From Thermoclostridium sp. (GTDB lineage: Bacteria; Bacillota; Clostridia; DSM-8532), in NCBI GenBank assembly GCA_017995215.1, contig JAGOJH010000003.1, forward strand, positions 1 through 61,352: DNA of 61,352 nt, given 5' to 3'. The position numbers were made by a program, and so were the translations under genes. Positions 1 to 9,095 of this stretch are shown piece after piece; the first letter of the stretch is position 1; every line of letters starts with the position of its first letter. The notes under the pieces are model-generated. The model searched no databases and was not told the origin of the DNA. It saw only the letters and a list, made by a program, of their open reading frames with translations.

Positions 1-10
1 GAAAAATTTT

Positions 11-54
11 TTAGGAAGCTGATCTGTATTTTTTTGTTACAGCTTCCTTTTTTC
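11..54 (+). terminator. Rho-independent terminator of a gene left of the window
   Basis: GGAAGCTG at 14-21 pairs with CAGCTTCC at 40-47, and a T-run follows at 48-53. The loop is long (18 nt). It probably ends a plus-strand gene lying outside the window. Confidence 0.7.
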
Positions 55-481
55 TTACCCATTTTATATAATGGAAATGTCAAAGTAAAGAAAAATTTAC
101 CGCCAAGTTAGACCGGGCTTAACAGTTGATAGACTCCAATCACTTTCCACGCTGGACACCAAGAGAAATATTTGTACTGAAGCATATTAAGGAAAAATTC
201 GGACTGTAAGTTCGCAGAGTGCCTTGTTCATTTTTCCGGCATCTTATCGATATTTCCACAGTATGCTAAAATATAAGCATATTTGGATAAATAAAGCTAA
301 TCTAGATAACGACACGAAAAAAAGGCTGATTTTACTGGAATGAATTATATCTCGTAGAAAATGAAGAGGGTCATAACCGGGTCGAAACAATTAAAGGTTG
401 TCAGGTTATATATCTGGGTAATTATATATCTGATAGATAGTACAAATATGCATATCACCTTTTCAGAAAGGCAGGTATCAT
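55..481. other. Gene-poor stretch, possible gene remnant
   Basis: No intact gene is seen. One short plus-strand frame at 126-209 reads like a protein end (it contains WTPREIFVLKHIKEKFGL before a stop), but it has no start or ribosome site and is not recognised. The open frame at 361-564 has no ribosome site and overlaps the better-supported start at 482. The stretch just before 482 is AT-rich and may hold a promoter. Confidence 0.35.
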
Positions 482-867
482 ATGCGAAAATCAAAGAGCG
501 CTATCTGCATAACCGCAACATTAACTATTCTTCTGGCAGTTTTTTTGGTTTCGTCAATTTATAAAGTTGCTTTGTGGGGCGGTGTTTTATCGCCTTTAAT
601 TGCTTTCTTTTCTGCAGGAATACTAATACTGCCTTATATAAGATCACAGCGCATAAAAACCATTATCACACAAAGCAATATTAACCCTGAGTGCTTGATG
701 CAGAAATAACCGAGAGCATTATGATGAATAAAGAAGACAACATCAATGATGTGTTCATGCTTTTTAATGATTTGGGTATTACAGTATCAATTGATGATTT
801 CGGATCCGTGTTATCAAATGAAACGGCCGTGTACTTATCCAAGAACATTAGCTGTTCTGGTGTATAA
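482..867 (+). pseudogene. Remnant of a membrane EAL-domain (c-di-GMP phosphodiesterase-type) gene
   Basis: The start at 482 has an AGGCAGG-like ribosome site. The first 55 or so residues give two hydrophobic segments, then a short stretch ending NINPECL, and the frame stops at 707-709. In the next frame, from about 697, the protein continues as DAEITESIMMN (703 on) and then LGITVSIDDFG (about 775-804), stopping at 865-867. These are EAL-domain motifs: the LELEITES-type motif and the IDDFG loop. The gene therefore has lost its GGDEF and most of its EAL domain by internal deletion, carries a one-base frameshift near 697, and is truncated after the DDFG loop. The EAL assignment is read directly from the motifs; that the membrane part belonged to the same gene is inference. 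Confidence 0.7.
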
Positions 868-930
868 AACCAGTTATAATAGAAAACCCTACACTGATTT
901 GTTATTATGGTAAACAATAATTAAAAAAGC

Positions 931-973
931 TCACACCGGTGTAATTCTTTAACCATGGAATGATGTGATAAAA
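931..973 (+). promoter_or_regulatory. Palindromic operator plus promoter of the NHLM exporter operon
   Basis: A perfect palindrome ACACCGGTGT lies at 933-942, inside TCACACCGGTGTAATTCT. A -10-like TGTGAT follows at 964-969 (then AAAAT), exactly 31 bp from palindrome start to -10 start. The place for a -35 box, next to the palindrome end, has no consensus hexamer, as is typical of an activator-dependent promoter. The same module with the same spacing occurs at 8711-8753. The expected transcription start is near 976, about 45 nt before the start codon at 1021. Confidence 0.75.
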
Positions 974-1020
974 TGTGAGATATATGACGATTAAAGTCGG
1001 ATAGCAGAGGGTGTATATGC

Positions 1021-1503
1021 ATGAAAGAAGGTATTTTCAGAAAGACAAGCCTGGACCGTATATCTTCACCTGAGCAGTTGACCGATTACATTAGAGTTAC
1101 AAATCCCAGCGTGTGGATTATTCTCGGTGCGATTGCGGTATTACTGATATCGGTTTTAATCTGGTCGGTATTCGGCGCACTGCCCAGCACACTGGAGGTA
1201 AATGCATTCGTGCGGGAGGGTGAAGCTGTCTGTTATGTAGACGGAGAAACCGCTGTTAAGCTAAAAGCAGGTATGCCTGTAAAAATGGGCGACTACTCCG
1301 GCGAGGTTGCAGAGGTTGCCGCTCTGCCCATATCCGCCGGCGAGGTTGGTGAGATGTTCGAGGATGAGTATATCGCGGAAAGCTTGACAGCCGGGCAATG
1401 GAACTATCCCGTTACGCTGAGTGTCCCAGGTGCTCCGGATGGGCTTTACAGCATCTTCATTACCACTGACAGCACAAAGCCCATTTCATTTATTTTGAAT
1501 TGA
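1021..1503 (+). CDS. Short HlyD-like secretion accessory protein of an NHLM-type exporter
   Basis: This 160-residue protein has a cytoplasmic start of about 30 residues (with SLDRISSPEQLTDYI), one membrane span at roughly residues 31-52, and an outside domain of about 105 residues with beta-rich, SH3-like character (KLKAGMPVKMG). It resembles the membrane-fusion subunits found next to NHLM/NHLP bacteriocin exporters, which link the ABC pump to the exterior. It is much shorter than a usual HlyD protein: the coiled-coil hairpin and lipoyl halves are absent. The stop lies 10 bases before the next start, so the three genes 1021-5929 are probably one operon under the promoter at 931-973. The exporter role rests mainly on the neighbours; the fold assignment is tentative. 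Confidence 0.65.
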   Translation: MKEGIFRKTSLDRISSPEQLTDYIRVTNPSVWIILGAIAVLLISVLIWSVFGALPSTLEVNAFVREGEAVCYVDGETAVKLKAGMPVKMGDYSGEVAEVAALPISAGEVGEMFEDEYIAESLTAGQWNYPVTLSVPGAPDGLYSIFITTDSTKPISFILN

Positions 1504-1513
1504 GGTGGCGGGT

Positions 1514-3703
1514 ATGAAAAAGACTGAAGTGCCTAAGCCTGTCACCAGGGGCGTGGCGAAAGTACCTGTTATCATGCAGATGGAAGCGCTTGAATGCGGC
1601 GCTGCTTGCCTTGCCATGATCATGGCCTATTATGGGAAATGGTTGCCGCTGGAACGTGTGCGGGCCGACTGCGGCGTATCACGTGATGGCTCCAATGCCC
1701 GTAATGTATTAAAAGCTGCCCGCAGCTATGGAATGAACGCGAGCGGCTATAAATACGAGACTGAGATGTTAAAATCAGATGGCATGTTTCCTTGTATCAT
1801 CCACTGGAACTTTAATCATTTTGTTGTATTATGCGGTTTTAAGGGCGAGTTCGCCTATCTGAACGATCCAGGCCGGGGAAATGTTCGCATTACGATAGAG
1901 GAGTTCGATCAGGCATTTACCGGTGTGTGTATCATGCTCGAGCCGACAGAAGGCTTTGAGCCCGGCGGCAGGCCCCGCTCTGTCTGGGCGTTTGCCAAAG
2001 AGCGGCTGCGCGGCACAGGTGTCGCTTTTGCCTTTGTCATCATAACAACCCTTATCAGCTCTGTTTTAGGTATTATCAACCCTGCATTTTCACGTATCTT
2101 TATAGACAGGCTGCTCACCGGGCAGAATCCCGACTGGCTCCATCCGTTTATCCTGGCATTGGCGGGGATAACTGTAATTTCTCTCATTGTCCAGGTGATA
2201 AGAACCACATACAGCTTAAAAATCGAAGGGAAATTGGCTATTGTTGCAAATGCTACCTTCATGTGGCATTTGTTCTGCCTGCCCATGGAGTTTTTCTCCC
2301 AGCGCATGGCCGGCGATATTTCAGGGCGTGCAAGCAGCAATGAGAGCATTGCATCCTCCATCATCAAACAAATCGCACCCCTGGTACTGGATTTTGCGAT
2401 GCTGGTTTTTTATCTGACTGTCATGATCCGATACAGTCTGGTTTTAACCCTTGTGGGTCTTCTTTCCATCATCATCAATATGTTTATTGCCCGGATGATT
2501 TCAAAAAGACGCGTCAACCTTACGCGCGTTCAGATGCGCGATGCAGGCAAACTTGCCGCTGCCACCGTTTCAGGCATTGACATGATTGAAACCATTAAGG
2601 CAAGCGGTGCAGAAAACGGTTATTTTGAAAAATGGTCGGGCTATCATGCCAGCGTCAATACCCAGTCGGTTCAGTTCACCCGGCTGAATCAATATCTCGG
2701 TGCAGTGCCGGGGCTTGTATCCTCTCTTGTAAATATTGTAATTCTCATGCTCGGCGTGCTGTTCACCATGCAGGGCAGCTTTACAGCAGGCATGATTTTA
2801 GCCTTTCAGGGTTTTATGGCGTCCTTTATGTCACCGGTGAAGAATTTTATCGAGGCCGGTCAGTCCATGCAGGAAATGCGTACCAACATGGAGCGCATTG
2901 AAGATGTGATGAAGTATCCGGTTGACCGTCTGCTGGCATGTAAACAGCAGGATCCCAAAACTGACGAGGAAGTCTGCACCAAGCTCACCGGAGAGCTGGA
3001 GATAAAAAACCTGGTCTTTGGTTACTCCCGCCTTGCCGAACCGATCATCAAAGACTTCAGCCTGAACCTGCAACCCGGAAAAAGCGTTGCGCTGGTGGGC
3101 TCGTCGGGCTGTGGCAAGTCCACGCTGTCCAAACTGATTTCAGGCCTGTACGCGCCCTGGAGCGGTGAAATACTGTTTGAAGGCAAACCTCTGGATACCA
3201 TCCGGCGAGAGGTCTTCACCGGTTCTGTCGCCGTTGTCGATCAGGATATCATCCTCTTTGAAGACAGCATCGCCAACAATATTAAAATGTGGGACAGCTC
3301 TATCGAAGACTTTGAAATGATCCTGGCTGCCCGGGATGCTCAGCTTCATGAGGACATCATGCAGCGGGACGGCGGCTATCGGTATAAAATCATGGAAGGC
3401 GGGCGCGACTTATCAGGAGGGCAGCGGCAGCGTATGGAGATCGCACGGGTACTGGCCCAGGATCCCACCATCATTATTATGGACGAGGCCACCAGCGCAC
3501 TGGATGCCAAGACTGAATACAATGTGACCCGTGCCATCCGGGACAGGGGTATTACGCTTATCATCGTGGCACACAGGCTGTCCACCATTCGTGACTGTGA
3601 TGAGATTGTGGTGCTGGACAAGGGAGAGGTCATGGAGCGCGGCACGCATGAAGAGCTGATTGTAAAAGGCGGCTATTACTCAATGCTTGTCACAAATGAG
3701 TAG
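1514..3703 (+). CDS. NHLM/NHLP-type bacteriocin ABC transporter with C39 peptidase domain
   Basis: A 729-residue fused peptidase-permease-ATPase. The start at 1514 is chosen over GTG 1505 because GAGGTGG lies just upstream. Residues 15-140 form a C39 leader peptidase with the triad Cys28 (ALECGAACLAMI), His102 (HFVVL) and Asp118 (NDPGRG). Six membrane spans follow (about 165-440), then an ATPase domain with Walker A GSSGCGKST, signature LSGGQRQR and Walker B IIIMDEATSALD. Such proteins cut a double-glycine-type leader and pump the core peptide out. All catalytic residues are present, so the enzyme looks active. No precursor peptide is found in the window, so the cargo is unknown. Confidence 0.9.
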   Translation: MKKTEVPKPVTRGVAKVPVIMQMEALECGAACLAMIMAYYGKWLPLERVRADCGVSRDGSNARNVLKAARSYGMNASGYKYETEMLKSDGMFPCIIHWNFNHFVVLCGFKGEFAYLNDPGRGNVRITIEEFDQAFTGVCIMLEPTEGFEPGGRPRSVWAFAKERLRGTGVAFAFVIITTLISSVLGIINPAFSRIFIDRLLTGQNPDWLHPFILALAGITVISLIVQVIRTTYSLKIEGKLAIVANATFMWHLFCLPMEFFSQRMAGDISGRASSNESIASSIIKQIAPLVLDFAMLVFYLTVMIRYSLVLTLVGLLSIIINMFIARMISKRRVNLTRVQMRDAGKLAAATVSGIDMIETIKASGAENGYFEKWSGYHASVNTQSVQFTRLNQYLGAVPGLVSSLVNIVILMLGVLFTMQGSFTAGMILAFQGFMASFMSPVKNFIEAGQSMQEMRTNMERIEDVMKYPVDRLLACKQQDPKTDEEVCTKLTGELEIKNLVFGYSRLAEPIIKDFSLNLQPGKSVALVGSSGCGKSTLSKLISGLYAPWSGEILFEGKPLDTIRREVFTGSVAVVDQDIILFEDSIANNIKMWDSSIEDFEMILAARDAQLHEDIMQRDGGYRYKIMEGGRDLSGGQRQRMEIARVLAQDPTIIIMDEATSALDAKTEYNVTRAIRDRGITLIIVAHRLSTIRDCDEIVVLDKGEVMERGTHEELIVKGGYYSMLVTNE

Positions 3704-3718
3704 AAAGGAACGGCATCT

Positions 3719-5929
3719 ATGAGCTGGTTTAACGATCAAATCAATGAACGGCTGAAAAACGATGACGAACGCTTTGCCCAGGCATTTGCCAATATGTCTT
3801 CCTCCGTCATGGGGAAGACCATATTGAACGCTTATACCGCGGATGATGAACGTGCAAGCGATGCCATTGCCGAAATACTCTCCTTTTATCATATTAAAAT
3901 GGAAAAAACAGACGAAGCCTTTCCGGACATGAATGAAAAGCTGGAGTTTTATATGCGTCCCCACGGCATTATGCGGCGCACGGTCAAGCTGAGCCAGGGA
4001 TGGTATAAGGACTGCGTTGGTGCACTGCTGGGCGAAACCACGGAAGGAAGCATCGTCGCGCTGATACCGGGCAGATTCAGCGGCTATACTTTTTTTGACT
4101 ATGCAACCGGCAAGCGCGTTAAGGTGACGAAGAAGAATGCTGAAACGCTTTCGGATAAAGCTATCTGCTTTTATAAGCCCTTCCCGCTCAGGGAACTGAA
4201 AATTTTCGACCTGCTGCTGTACATCTTCAGGACACTTTCGTCGGCGGATCTGGCCATGGTGGTTTCAGCAACCCTTGCTGTCACGTTCATCGGTCTTTTG
4301 ATGCCATATATCAATAATCTGATATTCAAAGCCCTGGTGCCAAGCGGACAGGTAAAGCTGATAGTTCCCATGGCGCTGTTTTTTGCCGGTGTGACGATCA
4401 GCCAGGCGCTGATTAAGATTACCCTTTCCCTGATTCAATCCCGCATCAGCACTAAAATAAACATTTCTGTGCAGTCGGCGGCCATGATGCGTGTGCTGGT
4501 GATGCCGGCGACCTTTTTCAAGGACTATGCTGCCGGCGAACTGGCTAATCGTGTGGGCTATATCAACAATCTGTGTAACATACTGCAGAACACTATTTTG
4601 TCGGTGGGCTTGTCCTCACTGTTTTCATTACTCTATATTACGCAGATTTTTGCCTATTCACCGGGGCTTGTCATACCGGCGCTATCAATAACACTGCTTT
4701 CCTGCATCGTAACCCTTGTTACCGCCCTGATGGGCATGAACCTGACAAAAAAGAACATGAAGCTTTCTTCGAAACAGAGTGGCTTACAGTACTCCTTCAT
4801 CTCCGGCATACAGAAAATCCGGCTGTCCGGCGCAGAAAAGCGCGCTTTCGGTCAATGGGCGGATATCTACTCCGAAATTGCGCGGCTGAGCTATGACCCG
4901 CCGGCAGTACTAAAATACAGCGGCGTGCTTTCGACGGCCATCCAATCGGTGGGAATGCTTGCGATTTATTACTCCGCGGTGGTGACCGAAGTGGGCGTTG
5001 CCGGCTATATGGCTTTTAACGTATCCTATGGTATGGTCAGCGGCGCTTTTGCTTCGTTGTTTGGTATTGTCACAACCATAGCGAGCATCAAGCCCACGCT
5101 GGAAATGGCGCTTCCCCTTCTTAAAACCCTGCCCGAGTCGGCGGACGGTAAAAAAATGATTACCAGAGTATCCGGCAATATCGAATTGTCCAACGTCACT
5201 TTTCGATACAACGAGAATATGCCGGTCATCATTGACAATCTCTCTCTGAAAATAAAGCCGGGGCAGTATATTGCCATTGTTGGGCAGACAGGCTGCGGAA
5301 AGTCGACGCTTCTTCGCCTGCTGCTAGGCTTTGAAACACCTGATAAAGGGGCGGTGTACTACGATAATAAGGACTTGTCGACCCTCGAACTCAAATCCTT
5401 ACGCCGAAGCATTGGCGTTGTCATGCAAAACGGCAGGCTTATGCAGGGTGACATTTACTCCAACATCGTTGTCGCAGCGCCATGGCTTACCCTGAAGGAG
5501 GCGTGGGAGGCCGCAGAAATCGCGGGCATTGCAGATGACATCCGCGCCATGCCCATGGGGATGCATACCCTCATCTCCGAGGGCTCGGGTGGTATCTCCG
5601 GCGGCCAGCGGCAGCGGCTGATGATTGCCCGGGCCATTGCACCGAAACCCAAAATCATCATGCTTGACGAGGCTACCAGCGCCCTTGACAATATCACCCA
5701 AAGCCACGTATCCCAGTCCCTCGATGCTCTGAAATGCACACGAATTGTCATTGCTCATCGGCTTTCCACCATCAGGAAATGCGATCGGATTATTGTTCTG
5801 GATAAGGGCAAAATCGCCGAGGACGGCAATTATGAACAACTGATCGCTAAAAACGGGTATTTCTCTGAGTTGATCGCCCGCCAAAGACTCGATGATACCG
5901 GCTCTGTAAATGTGACCACGGCATACTGA
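3719..5929 (+). CDS. NHLM/NHLP-type bacteriocin ABC transporter, second permease/ATPase subunit
   Basis: A 736-residue ABC exporter half with a start preceded by AAAGGA. Residues 1-155 are a soluble N-terminal region without a C39 cysteine motif, as in the second ABC protein of NHLM export systems. About residues 165-455 hold six membrane spans. The ATPase domain has Walker A GQTGCGKST, signature ISGGQRQRL and Walker B IIMLDEATSALD, and its switch histidine lies in VIAHRLST. It probably forms a heterodimer with the peptidase-bearing partner encoded 15 bases upstream. It is the last gene of the operon; the next gene is on the other strand. No clear terminator is visible in the 90-base gap. Confidence 0.88.
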   Translation: MSWFNDQINERLKNDDERFAQAFANMSSSVMGKTILNAYTADDERASDAIAEILSFYHIKMEKTDEAFPDMNEKLEFYMRPHGIMRRTVKLSQGWYKDCVGALLGETTEGSIVALIPGRFSGYTFFDYATGKRVKVTKKNAETLSDKAICFYKPFPLRELKIFDLLLYIFRTLSSADLAMVVSATLAVTFIGLLMPYINNLIFKALVPSGQVKLIVPMALFFAGVTISQALIKITLSLIQSRISTKINISVQSAAMMRVLVMPATFFKDYAAGELANRVGYINNLCNILQNTILSVGLSSLFSLLYITQIFAYSPGLVIPALSITLLSCIVTLVTALMGMNLTKKNMKLSSKQSGLQYSFISGIQKIRLSGAEKRAFGQWADIYSEIARLSYDPPAVLKYSGVLSTAIQSVGMLAIYYSAVVTEVGVAGYMAFNVSYGMVSGAFASLFGIVTTIASIKPTLEMALPLLKTLPESADGKKMITRVSGNIELSNVTFRYNENMPVIIDNLSLKIKPGQYIAIVGQTGCGKSTLLRLLLGFETPDKGAVYYDNKDLSTLELKSLRRSIGVVMQNGRLMQGDIYSNIVVAAPWLTLKEAWEAAEIAGIADDIRAMPMGMHTLISEGSGGISGGQRQRLMIARAIAPKPKIIMLDEATSALDNITQSHVSQSLDALKCTRIVIAHRLSTIRKCDRIIVLDKGKIAEDGNYEQLIAKNGYFSELIARQRLDDTGSVNVTTAY

Positions 5930-6019
5930 TTTTAGTAGCGATATCACTACACCATCAGAGCAGTAGAAAATTTAACCGCAACATGATAAAAATCATCCTG
6001 TAAAACGGACTTATGCCTG

Positions 6020-8587
6020 TTATTCTATAAGGCCCAGTCTTTTTGCTTCCAGAACCGCATCGGCCGCCCGGTTGACATTCAGTTTCAAATACACCTGCTT
6101 GGTATGCGCCTTGACGGTGTTGATCGTCAGCCCGGTCATGCTCACAACTTCCGCGTTTTTGTATCCTTGCGCCAACAGTGTAAGGATATGCTTTTGCTGC
6201 CTTGAGAGCTTGACGGGTTTATCTGCAAGATGCGCAGTAATTCCCCGATGCCTTTTAGAGACCTGATAGGCACAGAGGAATACCTGCTTTACATAGTGGC
6301 TGTCCAAAGTTCCCTGGTAATCGGCTCTTTCGGTTTTTGCGCTGATCTTTTTAAGGATAGGCAGCACCGCCGCGCCTTCATCGGCAATAATGCGAATGGC
6401 ATGGTAAGGCTGCATGGCCTGCAGGACACCCTCAATGGTTCGTTCGGCTTCCTTTTTCGCTCCGGTCGCCCATTCAAGCGCCCCCTGCAATACGGCAGCT
6501 TCGGCAGCATCGAGAGGACGATGATAATCCGCGCTGAGTTTTTTCAATTGCTCGATATACTCCAGGGCCTCATCGGGTTTCGACAGCACAATATAAGCCC
6601 GAACCGCCGTGAAATACTGATAAAGCTTATAAAAACGAAGAGACGGGTCATCGGTGACAAAATATTGCTCAAGCCATATTTTTGCGGCTTCCTTGTCGGC
6701 ATCCCATAACCTGTGTTTTGTGCTGACGGCTGAAAAATTAGCACGCAGGTAAAGGGCATTCTCCTGTTTGATTCGTTCGAAGAAATGAAGCTTTGCACTT
6801 TCCGATTCCTTCTTCTTTCCCATAGCGTATAATATCTGGGACAAAATCATAAAAACGCCAAACTGTATCTCAAGCCGTGTGTCCTTTCTGATGCTGCACT
6901 GAACCAGGGTGATTGTCTCATGGGCTTTTTCAAGTTCATTTTGCTCGTAATAAAGCCCTGCCTTCACGCAATCGCAAAACAAGTCGACTTCTTTACCCAA
7001 AAAAGGACCAAAGGCTTCTCTGATAGCCTGCAGGCGCTTGCCCATATCCGGGATTATCTCCAGACAGTCACAAATGGAACGATGAACCATGGGGAAATTC
7101 TGTGTGATCGTATTGGTATGCATGCGGATGGCATCGCGTTTTTCTTTGCTCATTGTTCTAACCTGTTCGGAAAAGGCTTGGGCATATTCATGGAGGCTGC
7201 GGCGGAAATCGGCGAACCGGATAATAGCAGCCGTACCGATGATGCTATTGTTTATCAGGGTGTTCTGGTTATGGGCGTAATTAAGATAATCATTTAGCAT
7301 ATCCATGTATTTCAGCGAGGTGTCCGCATTGCCGTTGATGAAATTTACCCACACATACTCCATGACCAGACGAATGTTTTCTTTGATAAAATCATCGGAT
7401 AGCTTTTCGAAGATAAAAACCGTATCATTGTTCAGCCATTCCTCGACGCTGATATCCTGATACATGGAGTTCAGTTCATCCATGCACCAGTTGATGCCGT
7501 CATGGTTTTCCGCTTTCACATAATAAACGAGAGCCGTGAAAAAATCTCCCCGTCCCTGATACCACCGGGCAACTTTCATATTTAGCAGCCGCACATTGAT
7601 GTCGGGATGTTCCTTTTGTTTGTCCCGCAAGAATTTTAATAGCAGGCGATGGTATTGGTAGGTACCGCCGGAGGATTTGGTTACGAAGGAGTTCTGTGTA
7701 ACAAGCCCGTCAAGAATCATGTTTGCGTTTTTTTTGCCAGTAAGGATGGCGCACAATTCAGCATCCATCTCGTCTGCCACAGCAGTCACAAGCATAAACT
7801 CCCGCAGCTCTTCGTTCCATTTCGCCCAAATCTTTTTATCAATATAATTTTCAAGGATATGTCCACCGCCCTGGGCAGGCTCACTGTCCCCTCCTTTCGA
7901 AAGAGCACTTATACCGATAGCCCAACCGCCAGTAGTGTTTAAAATATTCTGTGCCTGCACTTCGGTGATGTCAGTGCCCAGAGCACTGTAATACTTCTGT
8001 ATTTCCTCCATCGAAAAGGCAAGCTCTTTTTCTGTGATCATGACAGGGTTTCTGCTTTCGATCAAATCATTCAGTTCTTCAGGAAGAGCCCCCCGGCTTA
8101 ACAACAGGATATCAAAAGAATGGGGCAGACGTTTTAATATAAACGGCAGAGATCTTAAAATCTCTTTATTGGTGATGGCATGAAAATCATCAAGAATGAA
8201 AGTGTAAGACTGATCATCCTGAGTCCATCTCGATAGAAAATGGATGGTGTACTCAACGGGTGCAAATTGAAAGGCCTTGCTGTTTAATATTTCAGCCATT
8301 TTCAAATTGTCAGGCTGTGTCGACAAGATACCGGTGCAAAACAGCCGATAAAACACAAGAGGAGAATTGTCATATTCGTCCAACCCAATCCAGACCGATT
8401 TGCGTCCCATGCTTTTGACCCATAACAGGCAGGAAACGGTTTTACCATACCCCGGAGGCGCACAGACAACAGCCAGGCGGGTTTCAGATATCCTGTCATA
8501 CAGCTTTAACAGGTCGCGCCGCGGCATACACATTTCAGGCAGTGATGCGGGTTTAAACTTATCATTTGCAAAATTGATCGCAAGCAT
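6020..8587 (-). CDS. MalT/LAL-type ATP-dependent LuxR-family transcriptional regulator
   Basis: This 855-residue protein has the architecture of MalT-like regulators. An N-terminal STAND-type ATPase has Walker A APPGYGKT (residues 43-50) and Walker B FILDDFH (about 129-135). A long helical TPR-like region covers about 330-770. A C-terminal LuxR helix-turn-helix lies at about 788-850 (LSRQQKHILTLLAQGYKN, then NTVKAHTKQVYLKL). The family multimerises on binding ATP and an inducer and activates promoters lacking a good -35 box. The ATG has AAAGAGGG upstream. It sits between two operons that share one palindromic operator (931-973, 8711-8753) and is the obvious candidate to bind it; that binding is inference. 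Confidence 0.88.
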   Translation of the reverse strand: MLAINFANDKFKPASLPEMCMPRRDLLKLYDRISETRLAVVCAPPGYGKTVSCLLWVKSMGRKSVWIGLDEYDNSPLVFYRLFCTGILSTQPDNLKMAEILNSKAFQFAPVEYTIHFLSRWTQDDQSYTFILDDFHAITNKEILRSLPFILKRLPHSFDILLLSRGALPEELNDLIESRNPVMITEKELAFSMEEIQKYYSALGTDITEVQAQNILNTTGGWAIGISALSKGGDSEPAQGGGHILENYIDKKIWAKWNEELREFMLVTAVADEMDAELCAILTGKKNANMILDGLVTQNSFVTKSSGGTYQYHRLLLKFLRDKQKEHPDINVRLLNMKVARWYQGRGDFFTALVYYVKAENHDGINWCMDELNSMYQDISVEEWLNNDTVFIFEKLSDDFIKENIRLVMEYVWVNFINGNADTSLKYMDMLNDYLNYAHNQNTLINNSIIGTAAIIRFADFRRSLHEYAQAFSEQVRTMSKEKRDAIRMHTNTITQNFPMVHRSICDCLEIIPDMGKRLQAIREAFGPFLGKEVDLFCDCVKAGLYYEQNELEKAHETITLVQCSIRKDTRLEIQFGVFMILSQILYAMGKKKESESAKLHFFERIKQENALYLRANFSAVSTKHRLWDADKEAAKIWLEQYFVTDDPSLRFYKLYQYFTAVRAYIVLSKPDEALEYIEQLKKLSADYHRPLDAAEAAVLQGALEWATGAKKEAERTIEGVLQAMQPYHAIRIIADEGAAVLPILKKISAKTERADYQGTLDSHYVKQVFLCAYQVSKRHRGITAHLADKPVKLSRQQKHILTLLAQGYKNAEVVSMTGLTINTVKAHTKQVYLKLNVNRAADAVLEAKRLGLIE

Positions 8588-8666
8588 TCTGTTTTCCCTC
8601 TTTGCTTCATTATATCTCTAAAAAATTTCACAATCAAGAAGAAGGAAATCAGAAACAGAAAAATCT

Positions 8667-8693
8667 CCTCACACTTTTGAGTTTCGTGTGTAT
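8667..8693. promoter_or_regulatory. Imperfect inverted repeat between regulator and STAS operon
   Basis: CACAC at 8670-8674 and GTGTG at 8686-8690 form an inverted repeat with an 11-bp gap. The left half, CCTCACAC, is the same word that begins the operator at 8711. The repeat lies about 80 bp upstream of the regulator start on the minus strand and could be a weaker autoregulatory site. This is suggested only by sequence likeness. Confidence 0.35.
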
Positions 8694-8710
8694 AAACATA
8701 TGAAAAGACC

Positions 8711-8753
8711 TCACACCGGTGTAATTCTCCTGCCATGCAACAATATGATAAAA
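8711..8753 (+). promoter_or_regulatory. Palindromic operator plus promoter of the STAS-MATE-SpoIIE operon
   Basis: ACACCGGTGT at 8713-8722 is followed by a -10 box TATGAT at 8744-8749 and AAAAT. The start-to-start distance is 31 bp, identical to the copy at 931-973. The two modules share the first 18 bases without mismatch, the CCATG word, and the TGATAAAAT region. No consensus -35 is seen, which fits activation by a regulator bound next to RNA polymerase. Confidence 0.78.
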
Positions 8754-8792
8754 TATGACAAGAAATGCATTATCGACAAAGGAGACTTTGGC

Positions 8793-9095
8793 ATGAATAT
8801 TAACAAAACACAGGATGGAAGCAAATTAACCGTATCTCTGGAGGGCCGGCTTGACAGCAGTACTGCTCCACAGCTGGAGACGGAACTGAAGCAAGGCCTG
8901 GACGGCATCACCGAGCTGCGTCTGGATTTTTCAGAACTGAGCTATCTATCCAGTGCCGGGCTGCGCGTCATTCTTGCCGCCCAGAAGCAGATGAACAGGC
9001 AGGGCAGCATGGTGGTTGCCAACGTGAATGAAACCATTATGGAGGTTTTTACGATAACCGGCTTTACAGATATCCTGACCATTGAAACGGTATGA
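8793..9095 (+). CDS. STAS-domain anti-sigma factor antagonist-like protein
   Basis: A 100-residue single-domain STAS protein of the SpoIIAA/RsbV kind. The start at 8793 is set by AAAGGAG at 8778-8784. The key phosphorylation loop LSYLSSAGLRVIL is intact, with the serine pair that an RsbW-type kinase would modify and a SpoIIE-type phosphatase would reset. Both enzyme types are encoded in the same operon (14372-14773 and 10889-12937), so this is the switch protein of a partner-switching module. It overlaps the next gene by an ATGA, implying translational coupling. No sigma factor is encoded nearby, so the final target is open. Confidence 0.88.
   Translation: MNINKTQDGSKLTVSLEGRLDSSTAPQLETELKQGLDGITELRLDFSELSYLSSAGLRVILAAQKQMNRQGSMVVANVNETIMEVFTITGFTDILTIETV

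Noticed and set aside
361-564. 67-residue plus-strand gene
   Set aside because: No ribosome site, no family likeness, and it overlaps a better-supported start at 482.
5399-5947. 182-residue minus-strand gene
   Set aside because: It is the shadow of the ABC ATPase domain on the plus strand, whose motifs are complete.
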